In this document: positions 35,553 through 44,200 of the stretch, piece by piece
Numbering within the stretch: position 1 is the first letter of the stretch
Layout: each line of letters opens with the position of its first letter
Position numbers and translations under genes: made by a program
NCBI GenBank assembly: GCA_913061415.1
Contig: CAJXUD010000003.1
Coordinates: 1 to 64,000, forward strand
Source of the DNA: an uncultured Oleispira sp.
GTDB lineage: Bacteria; Pseudomonadota; Gammaproteobacteria; Pseudomonadales; Oceanobacteraceae
Direction of reading: 5' to 3'
Length of the DNA stretch: 64,000 nucleotides
Notes under the pieces: model-generated
Database searches by the model: none
Told to the model about the DNA's origin: nothing
Seen by the model: only the letters and a program-made list of their open reading frames with translations

Positions 35553-36848
35553 CTAATCCGTTAAAGAGTCTTTCTCGTAAAAATGACTCAATACTTTCGC
35601 CAAATTATGCGCATCTTCACTACCCGCAAGCTCACGAATAGAATGCATACCAAAAGTCGGCACACCGATATCAAGAGTATCCACACCCAACCCAGAAGCG
35701 ATTGCCGGGCCAATGGTACTGCCACAACCTAAGTCGGTGCGCGTGACGAACGATTGATACTTAATACCAACGTCGTTACAAACCTGCTTAAAGACCGCAG
35801 CGGTAAAGCTATTGGTTGCATAGCGCTGATTAGCATTTACCTTAATAACAGGCCCCTGATTGATAATAGGCCCATGGTTTTCATCGTGCTTTTCAAAATA
35901 ATTTGGGTGAATTGCGTGCGCATTATCAACCGAGATCATCAACGAATTCGCCATAAGGCGATTACGATCTTCGATGCTTGGCCAGATTCTTTCAATAGTA
36001 TGCTCTAAGAAAGGCCCCTGTGCGCCACAAGCACTCACAGAACCGACCTCTTCATGGTCAGTACATACAAAGACCTTATTTTGACCCGAGCCCGAATTCA
36101 ATAACGCCTGCAAGCCCACATAACAACTTAATAAGTTATCCAATCGCGCACTGGCAATAAATTCGTTTTCTAGACCGATCACCGCTGGCGGCTGTGTATC
36201 GTAAAAGAACAATTCATAATCTAAAATTGATTCAACCGATTCAAACTGCTTGCGCACTTCTGCCATCAAGATCGAATTTAAATCTTGCTTATTATCACCC
36301 ACAATCGCCAATACTGGCGGCAAGTCGGTTTGTTTATTAATCGTACGAGAACTGTTCGCTTCACGATCAAGATGAATCGCCAAACTTGGAACCGTTGCAA
36401 TCGCGCGTTCAAAGTTAATCATTACCGATTTAATCTTTCCGTCAATTCGTGCATGCACACGCCCCGCTAGAGATAAATCACGATCAAACCAAGGAGCAAG
36501 TAAAACGCCGCCATAAACTTCAACACCCAGCTGGAAATAACCTCTTTCGGTCATATTGGCGTTAGGCTTTACTTTTAAGCAAGGACTGTCGGTATGAGCA
36601 CCTAACAAGCGCAGAGGCTGAGTTTTATCGGCTAACCAAAAAGCGACAATAGAAGAATCATTGCGGCGAACAAAATAACCCGCCTGCTCTTGCAACTGCC
36701 AAGCTTGATCTTCAAATAATTCGGTATAACCCACAGATAATAGAATACTCGCCATGCTTTCGGTCGCATGAAACGGTGTAGGACTGGCTTGTAAAAAGCC
36801 TAATAGAGATTGGTTGAAATCAGGTAAAGATAAAAGAGAATGTGACAT
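35553..36848 (-). CDS. M18-family aminopeptidase (aspartyl aminopeptidase type)
   Basis: 431 residues. A cytosolic dinuclear-zinc aminopeptidase. Visible metal-site motifs are LLGAHTDSPCLKVKP (His and Asp ligands, about residues 82-96), VFVCTDHEEVGS (catalytic Glu pair) and SVDNAHAIHPNY with late TRTDLGCGSTIGP and the final GMHSIRELAG. It matches PepC/ApeB-type enzymes of Pseudomonas. The ribosome site AGGA lies inside a 10-bp hairpin just upstream of the ATG, which could control translation. Confidence 0.93.
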   Translation of the reverse strand: MSHSLLSLPDFNQSLLGFLQASPTPFHATESMASILLSVGYTELFEDQAWQLQEQAGYFVRRNDSSIVAFWLADKTQPLRLLGAHTDSPCLKVKPNANMTERGYFQLGVEVYGGVLLAPWFDRDLSLAGRVHARIDGKIKSVMINFERAIATVPSLAIHLDREANSSRTINKQTDLPPVLAIVGDNKQDLNSILMAEVRKQFESVESILDYELFFYDTQPPAVIGLENEFIASARLDNLLSCYVGLQALLNSGSGQNKVFVCTDHEEVGSVSACGAQGPFLEHTIERIWPSIEDRNRLMANSLMISVDNAHAIHPNYFEKHDENHGPIINQGPVIKVNANQRYATNSFTAAVFKQVCNDVGIKYQSFVTRTDLGCGSTIGPAIASGLGVDTLDIGVPTFGMHSIRELAGSEDAHNLAKVLSHFYEKDSLTD

Positions 36849-36854
36849 CAGAGT

Positions 36855-36896
36855 TCCTAAGCGGATCCATCATATATGAGGAAAGCCCGCTTAGGA
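36855..36896 (-). promoter_or_regulatory. leader hairpin that would hide the ribosome site of the aminopeptidase
   Basis: On the minus strand TCCTAAGCGG (36896-36887) and CCGCTTAGGA (36864-36855) form a perfect 10-bp stem around a 22-base loop. The last four bases, AGGA, are the ribosome site 6 bases before the ATG at 36848. Confidence 0.6.
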
Positions 36897-36950
36897 CTTG
36901 ATCATTCAAAACATGATGACATGCTTCAAACGATCAAATAAACAGCAGGC

Positions 36951-37649
36951 TTAGCCTTCTTGTTTAACATCCAACAATTCTACTTCAAATACTAGAGCAG
37001 AGTTAGCTGGAATTTTAGGGCTTGGGCTTTGTGCGCCGTAAGCCAAGTCAGCTGGGATATAAAGCTTCCACTTATCACCAACAGACATCAACTGAAGTGC
37101 TTCAGTCCAACCAGCGATAACGCGGTTAACTGGGAATTCAGCAGGAGTACCACGCTCAACAGAGCTGTCAAAAACAGAACCGTCAGTCAGAGTACCATGG
37201 TAATGAACAGATACAGTATCAGTAGCAGCAGGCTTAGCACCGGCTTCTGCAGCAGCAGTAACTACTTCATATTGTAAACCAGACTCTAAAGTAGTAATAC
37301 CTTCTTTCTTAGCATTTTCAGCTAGGAAATCAATACCAGACTGAGCAGCTGCATCGTTCAATGCCGCTTGCTTACGCTCTTGCTCTTCACGAATTTTTTC
37401 GAAAGCCGCTTGAAGTGTTTCTTGATCAATACGCTTCTCTGCACCCGACAATGCATCAGAGATACCTGCAGCAATTGCATCAACGTTTAATTCTACTGCA
37501 TCGCGCGCTAGGCTTTCACCGATATTAAGACCAACACCATAGCTTGCTTGATCAACATGATTTTCTAATTTCACTTCATTCTCCTGGCTACAACCAACCA
37601 ATATAAGAGCACCCATAACGAGTAAAGGTGCTTGTTTGAAAAGTTTCAT
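36951..37649 (-). CDS. FKBP-type peptidyl-prolyl isomerase lipoprotein (FkpA/Mip-like)
   Basis: 232 residues. A lipobox ending LVGC (Cys20) predicts a lipid-anchored periplasmic protein. Residues about 30-115 form the helical dimerisation domain of FkpA/Mip (QASYGVGLNIGESLARDAV, then a long charged helix). Residues about 125-230 are the FKBP domain (VSVHYHGTLTDGSVFDSSVERG, VIAGWTEALQLMSVGDKWKLYIPADLAYG, ALVFEVELLDV). It helps proline isomerisation in folding exported proteins. A single gene. Confidence 0.93.
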   Translation of the reverse strand: MKLFKQAPLLVMGALILVGCSQENEVKLENHVDQASYGVGLNIGESLARDAVELNVDAIAAGISDALSGAEKRIDQETLQAAFEKIREEQERKQAALNDAAAQSGIDFLAENAKKEGITTLESGLQYEVVTAAAEAGAKPAATDTVSVHYHGTLTDGSVFDSSVERGTPAEFPVNRVIAGWTEALQLMSVGDKWKLYIPADLAYGAQSPSPKIPANSALVFEVELLDVKQEG

Positions 37650-37874
37650 TGTTATTCCCCAAAGGTTTTATTTTTGATTATTATTAAACGGCATAACACT
37701 ACACCATTTATTCAACAAATCCCATTACAGAACAAATGTCTGAAAGTGATATGGTACTCAAATTTTTAAATTCAAGACGTCAGCATAGAAAAATACAAAT
37801 CTAAGCCAAAATACACAACCTCTTAAAAGACAATTGCTTATATTTTGACCGAGTTAATTATATTTCAAGCAATA

Positions 37875-38087
37875 CTAGCATTCATAGCGGCCAAGCTTTT
37901 GACGACGCTGACATTCACGTTTGATGTTTTTACATACCTGAAGTTCCGGCGCTGTTAGATCTAATGCATTTTCGCAATCGTAAAAGCGCTTACGCAGCTC
38001 ACTCTTGTCGATAGAAGCCATTTGACTGTCACACGCTGTTATCGAAAAACAGGCCATGAGAATTGAAGCTGTTAATAGGTATTTCAC
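37875..38087 (-). CDS. small Cys-rich lipoprotein
   Basis: 70 residues with a lipobox TAC (Cys19, MACFSITACDS). The mature 50-odd residues are basic and hold four more Cys (DCENAL, QVCKNI, RECQRR, YEC), spaced for two disulfides. No family recognised. It lies in a 670-base gap between the FKBP gene and a divergent lipoprotein gene. The signal and regular Cys spacing make a real gene likely. Confidence 0.6.
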   Translation of the reverse strand: MKYLLTASILMACFSITACDSQMASIDKSELRKRFYDCENALDLTAPELQVCKNIKRECQRRQKLGRYEC

Positions 38088-38316
38088 TAAAGTTAACTCT
38101 ATATTTTTTTACAGCGTCGCACAGACTTACTTATTTGTCTAGAAAGTGGCAGAAAGGCTGAAGAAATCAGAAGTTTCACTAAGTCTTTTGAGACTCAGTG
38201 AATAACACATAGATAAAATGAATAAATTTCGAGCAATCCCTCGAAAATCCAAACTATTTTAGTGATAATATGACCATCGATATCATTCACCGTTAAAAAA
38301 CAAAAAAGACAGCCTT

Positions 38317-39174
38317 ATGAATTCCGTGACCAAAGTCATCATCACCTCGGCCGCATTATTATTAGCCGCATGTGGTCCATCAAAAGAACAACTAGCGCGC
38401 ATAGAGCTTTTGGCCCAAGAACAAGCTCGTATTGCCGCAGAAGCTGCACAGCAAGAAGCCAGCGCCAGAAGAATGCGTATTAGTACTCGCTTACAACGTG
38501 CTGATATTCACTGGAAAAGCAAAGACTATCTTAGCGAAGAGAATGTTCAGTCACTTTTCAGCTCTCAAGACCGCCGCTTCGCAGGTTTAACCGAAGAAGA
38601 ACTTGAGCAGCAAAATACCTACTTCATAAACTATCCTCTGCAAGCAGCACGATATAACTATAAGAAGGGATTCCACCCTTTCAATATCGTAGGCATTCGT
38701 AGCCTGCCTAATAGCGGGCCTTATAGTAGCCTTTTCCCAGATGAAGCGGCTGACTACGCCCCAGGGCATTCCGCCAAGTCAGTGGTTGAATTTACCCTGC
38801 ATCAAGATTTAGAAAAAAATCGTTTAGGGCAAGATGTATTAATGAAGAACGGCCACCGCTGGGTTGCGACCGTTCTTAACTTTAAAAACTACCCTGCGTT
38901 AAAAGCCTACAACCGTAACTGGCAGTGGATCCCTGGCGTATTTGAAGACATCAAATGGAATGCCGCGCCAGAAAAGACTCACAGCCAAAGCGATGCGCGC
39001 GCGTTAGAAGTTCAGCTAGGGTTGCGTTTCTGTACACTAGAAGATCGCTGCTATAGCAACATTGATTACCAAGGCCACCCTACTCATGCGGTACGTGCTG
39101 AAGTGATCAGTATTTATGTCGGCAACCGCGAAAACGGTGAGATCCTTGCTAAGTTTGTTCGTGAAGCAGAATAA
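38317..39174 (+). CDS. lipoprotein of unknown function
   Basis: 285 residues. A lipobox LAAC (Cys19) is followed by an Ala/Glu/Gln-rich coiled-coil segment (residues about 24-55: EQLARIELLAQEQARIAAE and on), then a globular domain with conserved-looking NGHRWVATVLNFKNYPALKAYNR, a possible disulfide pair (RFCTLEDRCYS) and a strand-rich end. No family recognised. Its stop codon is the first of three in-frame copies in a 12-base tandem array, and a strong bidirectional terminator follows. Confidence 0.65.
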   Translation: MNSVTKVIITSAALLLAACGPSKEQLARIELLAQEQARIAAEAAQQEASARRMRISTRLQRADIHWKSKDYLSEENVQSLFSSQDRRFAGLTEEELEQQNTYFINYPLQAARYNYKKGFHPFNIVGIRSLPNSGPYSSLFPDEAADYAPGHSAKSVVEFTLHQDLEKNRLGQDVLMKNGHRWVATVLNFKNYPALKAYNRNWQWIPGVFEDIKWNAAPEKTHSQSDARALEVQLGLRFCTLEDRCYSNIDYQGHPTHAVRAEVISIYVGNRENGEILAKFVREAE

Positions 39175-39204
39175 AGAGCTGAATAAAGAACAGAATAAAA
39201 AGTT
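39169..39204 (+). repeat. 12-bp tandem repeat, three copies, containing a stop codon
   Basis: Units at 39169-39180 (GAATAAAGAGCT), 39181-39192 (GAATAAAGAACA) and 39193-39204 (GAATAAAAAGTT). The TAA in the first unit (39172-39174) is the lipoprotein stop. Because 12 is a multiple of 3, TAA recurs in the same frame at 39184 and 39196. Confidence 0.88.
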
Positions 39205-39237
39205 CAATTCATGGCTCGCCGGTTAAACGGCAGGCAT

Positions 39238-39274
39238 AAAAAAACCGCTACGACTTTCGTCTAGCGGTTTTTTT
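39238..39274. terminator. bidirectional terminator
   Basis: AAAAAAACCGCTA (39238-39250) and TAGCGGTTTTTTT (39262-39274) form a strong hairpin with a T-run on both strands. It serves the plus-strand lipoprotein and the convergent minus-strand barrel gene. Confidence 0.92.
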
Positions 39275-39328
39275 GTTTCTAGTATTAGCTAAATGAAACA
39301 TGCCTATAAACTATAGGCTACACACCCA

Positions 39329-39367
39329 TACTACAAACCAATGCTACAAACCAATCTTACAAACCAA
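39329..39367 (-). repeat. 13-bp tandem repeat, three copies, containing a stop codon
   Basis: On the minus strand: TTGGTTTGTAAGA (39367-39355), TTGGTTTGTAGCA (39354-39342), TTGGTTTGTAGTA (39341-39329). The first unit holds the last codons and stop TAA (39359-39357) of the barrel gene. The next two supply TAG in the two other frames. Confidence 0.9.
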
Positions 39368-40115
39368 CAGAAACATTCAAGCCAAAGAATAAGCCAGAAA
39401 CATCAACATCAGTATCGATATCCATAGAGTCTTCATCTGTTGTCAGGTTCAGTACACGGTGACCCGCTTCAAGGTTGATATCAACCATTGGAATCGGTAG
39501 TGGTAATGTATAACCTACTGCAAGCTCCATATCAGAGACGCTATTACCATCGTAACCAATCGCGTTTAATTCAGCACGCGCATACACACCAAAGTGTGAA
39601 TCAAAATCTACGTTCAAGTAACCCATTGGTAAAACGAAATCTAATTTTTCTTCTTCGGAATTATTAGGATTATTTTTTTCAGTTACCGATACAACACCAT
39701 CGAACTGACGCGCTGTTAAACCAAAGTTAATGTCGAAAAATGGAATTGGTAAAGGAACCCCCCAATACAAAGTTAAATCAGTATGAGATAAATCGAACTG
39801 CGATTTAGTTTCACCCGTATAGCTCTGACCTAAGAAATCTCGCGTTACGGTACCATCACCATTCAAATCCAAATCTGTTTTCTTAATTTTAACGTTTGGA
39901 ATCACTGGAATTGGATGTTCAAAAGAAACAAACAAAACGTTATTATTTTCAGAGTCGAGGTTTAAACCACCATCCCCGACTTTAAAGCCATCATCAACAT
40001 CACCCGAGGCTTCAGCATTCCACATGCTCGCACCCGCATCAACAGTAAATAATAAATCAGCTTGCGCCATCATAGGTGTAGCAGCGGCAATCGCAATGGC
40101 CAGTAACTTTTTCAT
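39357..40115 (-). CDS. outer membrane beta-barrel protein, TIGR04219-like
   Basis: 252 residues with a signal peptide cleaved near residue 19 (AQA-DLL). The mature start LLFTVDAGASMWNAEASGDVDD is typical of the TIGR04219 family of small outer-membrane barrels. Alternating strands follow (DLTLYWGVPLPIPFFDINFGL, FGVYARAELNAIGYDG, SGLFFGLNVSVGL). Function unknown. The stop codon lies in the first unit of a 13-base tandem repeat. It converges with the lipoprotein gene across a shared terminator. Confidence 0.75.
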   Translation of the reverse strand: MKKLLAIAIAAATPMMAQADLLFTVDAGASMWNAEASGDVDDGFKVGDGGLNLDSENNNVLFVSFEHPIPVIPNVKIKKTDLDLNGDGTVTRDFLGQSYTGETKSQFDLSHTDLTLYWGVPLPIPFFDINFGLTARQFDGVVSVTEKNNPNNSEEEKLDFVLPMGYLNVDFDSHFGVYARAELNAIGYDGNSVSDMELAVGYTLPLPIPMVDINLEAGHRVLNLTTDEDSMDIDTDVDVSGLFFGLNVSVGL

Positions 40116-40290
40116 AGGTCTTCCTTTAATTTAATTATTATCAATTATCAGGCTAGATGACAATTGTGGGATTTTCTCTAGTTTGCCCCGTTTTACAGGC
40201 AAAATTCAACTAATCTCATTCAATTAGCAGAAATTAATCACATTTCGAGGGAACTTTTTACATATTTTACAGATGCAGGAAGCAAAACCC

Positions 40291-41052
40291 TTAAACCAGC
40301 TCACGCCACCCCGTACTCTCGCCTTGTATTGCAGCATCGACTTCTTGCCATTCACACTGCAAAACTTGAGCAAATTCTTTCTGTACCAGGTCAAGCTGAT
40401 TGTTCTTATCACTAATATGACTGGCTAATACGTGCTGAATACCTGGCCATAATAAACGCGATAATAAGTCAGCGGCTTGCTGATTATTAAGGTGGCCAAA
40501 GTCACCTGCGACTCGGCGTTTTAATGCCGGAGGATAAGGGCCTTGCTGTAAAAGCTGAAGATCGTGATTGGCTTCTAATAATAAACCATGGCAGTTTTGG
40601 TAGGCTTCGATCAAGTAAGGCGTCAACGAGCCTAAATCCGATAGAACACCGACCTTAAAACGATCATTAGAAACAACAAATTGTACCGGTTCTTGCGAGT
40701 CGTGAGGCACGACAACCGTTTGAATAACCAGATCATTAACCTGAAAGTGTTCATCACTTTCAATGCATCGCCATAGGGGATGTTCTAACCAGCCAGCTGA
40801 ACGGGCAGTACCATAGGTTGCATAAAAGGGTTTATCAATAGATTCGCAGACTAGCGCTACGCCCTTAGCGTGGTCGCTGTGTTCATGACTGACCAATATT
40901 GCATCAATGTCGGTCAGCTCTAGAGACAACTCTTGTAAACGAATGCGGGTATGTTTTCGATTAAAACCACAATCGATTAAGATGCGACTTTTTCCACTAT
41001 CGATAATCGTAGCGTTGCCCTTGCTACCACTGCCTAGCGATGCAAATCTCAC
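40291..41052 (-). CDS. MBL-fold metallo-hydrolase (YycJ/WalJ-like)
   Basis: 253 residues. A start of MRFASLGSGSKGNATIIDSG and the metal motif H-x-H-x-D-H (SHEHSDHAKG, about 56-61) mark the WalJ/YycJ group. A later VVPHDSQEPVQFVV, SDLGSLTP and LLEANHD complete the zinc site. Relatives are 5'-3' exonucleases or phosphodiesterases linked to cell-wall or repair processes; the substrate here is not known. It overlaps bamC by four bases (ATGA), as in the Pseudomonas dapA-bamC-hydrolase order. Confidence 0.85.
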   Translation of the reverse strand: MRFASLGSGSKGNATIIDSGKSRILIDCGFNRKHTRIRLQELSLELTDIDAILVSHEHSDHAKGVALVCESIDKPFYATYGTARSAGWLEHPLWRCIESDEHFQVNDLVIQTVVVPHDSQEPVQFVVSNDRFKVGVLSDLGSLTPYLIEAYQNCHGLLLEANHDLQLLQQGPYPPALKRRVAGDFGHLNNQQAADLLSRLLWPGIQHVLASHISDKNNQLDLVQKEFAQVLQCEWQEVDAAIQGESTGWRELV

Positions 41053-41723
41053 TTCACTAAGAGTTTTTGCAAGTCGCTCAAAAAGCTCACCGCGAGGGCA
41101 TCATCGGCGAGAGTTTCAGTATCTTTTTGCAGGGATAAATACACACCTAAGCGCGAGCGATTCATTCTCAACAAATAACCGACTTCAACACCTAGCTCAT
41201 TACTATTGGTTAGCCACTGCCAAAAACTTTTTTCAGGGCGTTCAGCCAATGGATCATAGATAGTAATGTAATACGTACCCGTTGAGCGGTTTAAATCGGT
41301 CAAGGTGTAATCACTTACCGCCAAAGCTTCTGCAACGGCAGTCCAAGCAAAGGCAAAATATCCGTTTAAGCGCAATACCTGAGTACCTGCACCATCACGC
41401 TCTAAACGTGGGTTCAACGCCGTTCCCTGCGACTCGACCAAAGACATAGATTCTTCATCATCAACCAAAACCAATGCCTTAGGCCCTGGTACAACAAAAT
41501 CGCCGTCTTCGTCTAATACAAGCGCAGAGGCTGTGGTCATTGTGACTTCTGGAATAATATAAAGGTCTTGAATCGGTAAATCTTCTTGTCCTTCAACAGG
41601 CTGCATTCTATCTTTGGTTTCCGCGTCCAAATAGCCTTGAGCTCTATCATGAAACGTATCGCCGAAAATAGCCGTGCAGCCACTCAAGCTAATAACCAAT
41701 AATAAAAATACAGTACGAATCAT
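41049..41723 (-). CDS. bamC: outer membrane assembly lipoprotein BamC
   Basis: 224 residues from the ATG at 41723, four bases after the dapA stop; a TTG one codon upstream is not needed. A lipobox LSGC (Cys16) is followed by the extended BamC N-terminal segment (FHDRAQGYLDAETKDRMQPVEG) and two helix-grip-like domains (about 85-155 and 160-224). It is a periplasmic or surface-exposed partner of the BAM complex that inserts outer-membrane barrels. Its place right after dapA is standard in gammaproteobacteria. Confidence 0.85.
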   Translation of the reverse strand: MIRTVFLLLVISLSGCTAIFGDTFHDRAQGYLDAETKDRMQPVEGQEDLPIQDLYIIPEVTMTTASALVLDEDGDFVVPGPKALVLVDDEESMSLVESQGTALNPRLERDGAGTQVLRLNGYFAFAWTAVAEALAVSDYTLTDLNRSTGTYYITIYDPLAERPEKSFWQWLTNSNELGVEVGYLLRMNRSRLGVYLSLQKDTETLADDALAVSFLSDLQKLLVK

Positions 41724-41726
41724 CAA

Positions 41727-42605
41727 TTATTTCACCAAACCAAAAGAGCTCAAAGCATTTTGTAACGTATCACGATACTGAGCCGCCAATGGGGTTAATG
41801 GCAAGCGAATACCCGCCGTCATGCGACCCATTTGGTGTAAAGCCCACTTAACAGGAATAGGATTAGACTCTAAAAACAAGACACTGTGCATGGCCATTAG
41901 CTCAGCATTCAATGCTTCAGCTTCTTCTACCTTACCCGCTAAAGACAAGCGGCAAAGCTCAGCCATTTTCTTAGGCAGTACATTGGCGGTCACAGAAATG
42001 TTGCCATGACCCCCTAATAACATCAGCTTATAAGCGGTTTCATCATCACCGGAATACACCGCAATTTTATTACCCACCAAGTCGATCACTTGCTTCGCAC
42101 GATCCAAATCGCCAGTGGCTTCTTTTACCCCAATGACTTGATCGATTTCAGCAATACGAGCAATCGTATCAGGCAACATATCGACCGCAGTACGGCCTGG
42201 TACGTTATAAAGAATCTGACCCAAATCAACCGCTTTGGCGATGGCTTCGTGATGTAAGAACAGGCCTTCTTGAGTCGGCTTATTATAATAAGGCGTTACC
42301 AGCAAACAGGCATCGGCGCCTAAGTGCTTAGCCTCTTGCGTTAATTCAATCGCTTCTGAGGTAGAGTTAGCACCCGTACCCGCAATCACAGGAATTCGGC
42401 CAGCAACCGTTTTGATCACTCGATCCATAACTGCGCAATGCTCTTTTGTATTAAGCGTCGCAGATTCGCCTGTCGTGCCTACGGCTACGATAGCGTCAGT
42501 GCCTTCTTTAATATGGAATTCAACTAGACGGTCGAGGTTTTCCCAATCAATGTCACCGTTATCGTGCATAGGTGTTGCTAATGCAACAATACTGCCCGTA
42601 ATCAT
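41727..42605 (-). CDS. dapA: 4-hydroxy-tetrahydrodipicolinate synthase
   Basis: 292 residues. Condenses pyruvate with aspartate semialdehyde, the first committed step to diaminopimelate and lysine. Signatures are GSIVALATPM at the start, GTTGESATL (about 44-52), LYNVPGRTAVDM with the catalytic Tyr, and the Schiff-base Lys in VIGVKEATGDL (about 161), then GDDETA. It leads a tight dapA-bamC-hydrolase operon. Length and motifs are fully normal. Confidence 0.96.
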   Translation of the reverse strand: MITGSIVALATPMHDNGDIDWENLDRLVEFHIKEGTDAIVAVGTTGESATLNTKEHCAVMDRVIKTVAGRIPVIAGTGANSTSEAIELTQEAKHLGADACLLVTPYYNKPTQEGLFLHHEAIAKAVDLGQILYNVPGRTAVDMLPDTIARIAEIDQVIGVKEATGDLDRAKQVIDLVGNKIAVYSGDDETAYKLMLLGGHGNISVTANVLPKKMAELCRLSLAGKVEEAEALNAELMAMHSVLFLESNPIPVKWALHQMGRMTAGIRLPLTPLAAQYRDTLQNALSSFGLVK

Positions 42606-42699
42606 CTGCTAAGACTCCAAAATTATGCGATTCAATCAAACTATTCAATTAAACTAGACGCGCATATTACTCATCAGCGCCTTTGCTTACAAGCAACAA

Positions 42700-43785
42700 T
42701 CAACGCTCAGCGTTTGATTGCATCGGTTCCACCATTTTTACTGCCTGTGGCCAAGCGGTCAAAATAGCCTTAAATAAGGTCGCTAACGGGATCGCAAAGA
42801 AAATACCCCAAAAACCCCAGATACCACCAAATGCCAGTACCGCAACAATAATCGCAACGGGGTGAAGATTGACCGCTTCCGAAAATAATAGAGGGACTAA
42901 AACGTTGCCATCTAATGCCTGAATAATTCCGTACACTAATAAGCAGTAGAACAGTGTTTCGCCATAACCAAACTGAAAATAAGCAATCACGGCAACAGGA
43001 ACCGTCACCACAGCAGCCCCAATATAAGGAATCAATACCGACAGACCGACTAAGATCGCCAGTAATTCAGCGTACTGCAGGCCAAATATCACAAAACCGA
43101 TGTAGGTAACCCCACCCACAATGATAATTTCTACTACTTTACCGCGTATATAGTTAGCAATCTGAACTTCCATTTCAGCCCAAATAGTATTCATTAAGCG
43201 GCGATCTTTTGGTAAAAAAGATAAAAAGAATCGGGTTATCTGCGTACTGTCCTTTAAAAAGAAAAAGACCAAAATAGGCACCAATACCAAATAGATCAAA
43301 ATCGTAATCGCACCAGGAATACTGTGGAATGAAAAAGACAATAACCACTGCCCCAATGAAGCCAGCTCTTTACCGACTTGCCCGGTCCACTCTCTAACTT
43401 GCACTTCCGTAATCAGGTCAGGATAGCGTTCAGGCAAAAGCATCAATAAGCCTTGGCCCTTAGTGAGCATTTTAGGAAGCTCATAAAACAACTGCCCAGC
43501 CTGCGAGATCGTTGCCGGGATTACAACAAATAAAATCGCCAAAAAGAGACTAATAAACAGCGTAAACATAATCAGTGTGGATATTAAATTCCCCAACCCT
43601 TTCTGCTTACAGTAGTTCATTCCGCCTTGTAAAAGATAAGCCAAGATAATTGCAATAAATACCGGCGCTAATACAGAGCCAAAGCCAATAATGATCGCAA
43701 AGAACGAAATTAGGAGTAATAAAAATATCAGCGCCTCTTCATCTGAAAAATAGCGTTCCATCCATCCTTTGAAAACTTTTAGCAT
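42700..43785 (-). CDS. AI-2E family transporter / PerM-like permease
   Basis: 361 residues with about eight membrane helices in three blocks (residues 18-85, 145-185 and 205-340). The last block carries VGGVTYIGFVIFGLQYAELLAILVGL, LIPYIGAAVVTVP and HPVAIIVAVLAFGGIWGFWGIFFAIPLA, the hallmark of the UPF0118/AI-2E exporter family (PerM, YdgG). Known members export autoinducer-2 or sodium; the function of PerM-type proteins is not settled. It lies ten bases from the TusA-like gene upstream. Confidence 0.88.
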   Translation of the reverse strand: MLKVFKGWMERYFSDEEALIFLLLLISFFAIIIGFGSVLAPVFIAIILAYLLQGGMNYCKQKGLGNLISTLIMFTLFISLFLAILFVVIPATISQAGQLFYELPKMLTKGQGLLMLLPERYPDLITEVQVREWTGQVGKELASLGQWLLSFSFHSIPGAITILIYLVLVPILVFFFLKDSTQITRFFLSFLPKDRRLMNTIWAEMEVQIANYIRGKVVEIIIVGGVTYIGFVIFGLQYAELLAILVGLSVLIPYIGAAVVTVPVAVIAYFQFGYGETLFYCLLVYGIIQALDGNVLVPLLFSEAVNLHPVAIIVAVLAFGGIWGFWGIFFAIPLATLFKAILTAWPQAVKMVEPMQSNAER

Positions 43786-43794
43786 ATTCGCACA

Positions 43795-44052
43795 CTAACC
43801 TTTTTTAATAATAAAATGGTATGACTCTGCCAACGCCTCTGCGTTCACTAAAGAATTACCCGTAATTTCAGAAAATTTATGAAAGTCGGTCCAAGAGCCG
43901 GCATCCGTTGTTTCAACATAAATAAGCTGCCCGACTTCCAATTGTTTTAAGGCTAACTTCATTTTTAATAAAGGCAAAGGACAAGCCAGGCCTTTTAAAT
44001 CCAGTTCTAGAGAAACTTTTTGTCTATTTTGCTCTAACACGTTGGCACCCAT
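43795..44052 (-). CDS. TusA-family sulfurtransferase-like protein
   Basis: 85 residues. The family signature LDLKGLACPLPLLKMKLALKQL contains the single active Cys of the C-P-x-P motif (about residue 25). These small cytosolic proteins carry sulfur as a persulfide for tRNA modification, cofactor synthesis or redox regulation. In Pseudomonas a TusA-like gene (PA1006) also sits near perM, bepA and nadA and affects molybdenum and nitrate metabolism. Its position here is the same. Confidence 0.85.
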   Translation of the reverse strand: MGANVLEQNRQKVSLELDLKGLACPLPLLKMKLALKQLEVGQLIYVETTDAGSWTDFHKFSEITGNSLVNAEALAESYHFIIKKG

Positions 44053-44200
44053 AACAAATGTAAGGCAACATTATAGCAGTGCAATGATCTGAGAATCATT
44101 TATGATTTTCACTGTCTATACTGTTCAGAGCTTATTAGGACTCCAGTTAAGTACACTCGATAAGCCCACTCGATAGCCCGATAAAGGAATTCTATTACCG

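Noticed and set aside
44154-44178. Two near-copies of CACTCGATAAGCC upstream of bepA
   Set aside because: Only two imperfect copies, and they precede a start instead of following a stop.
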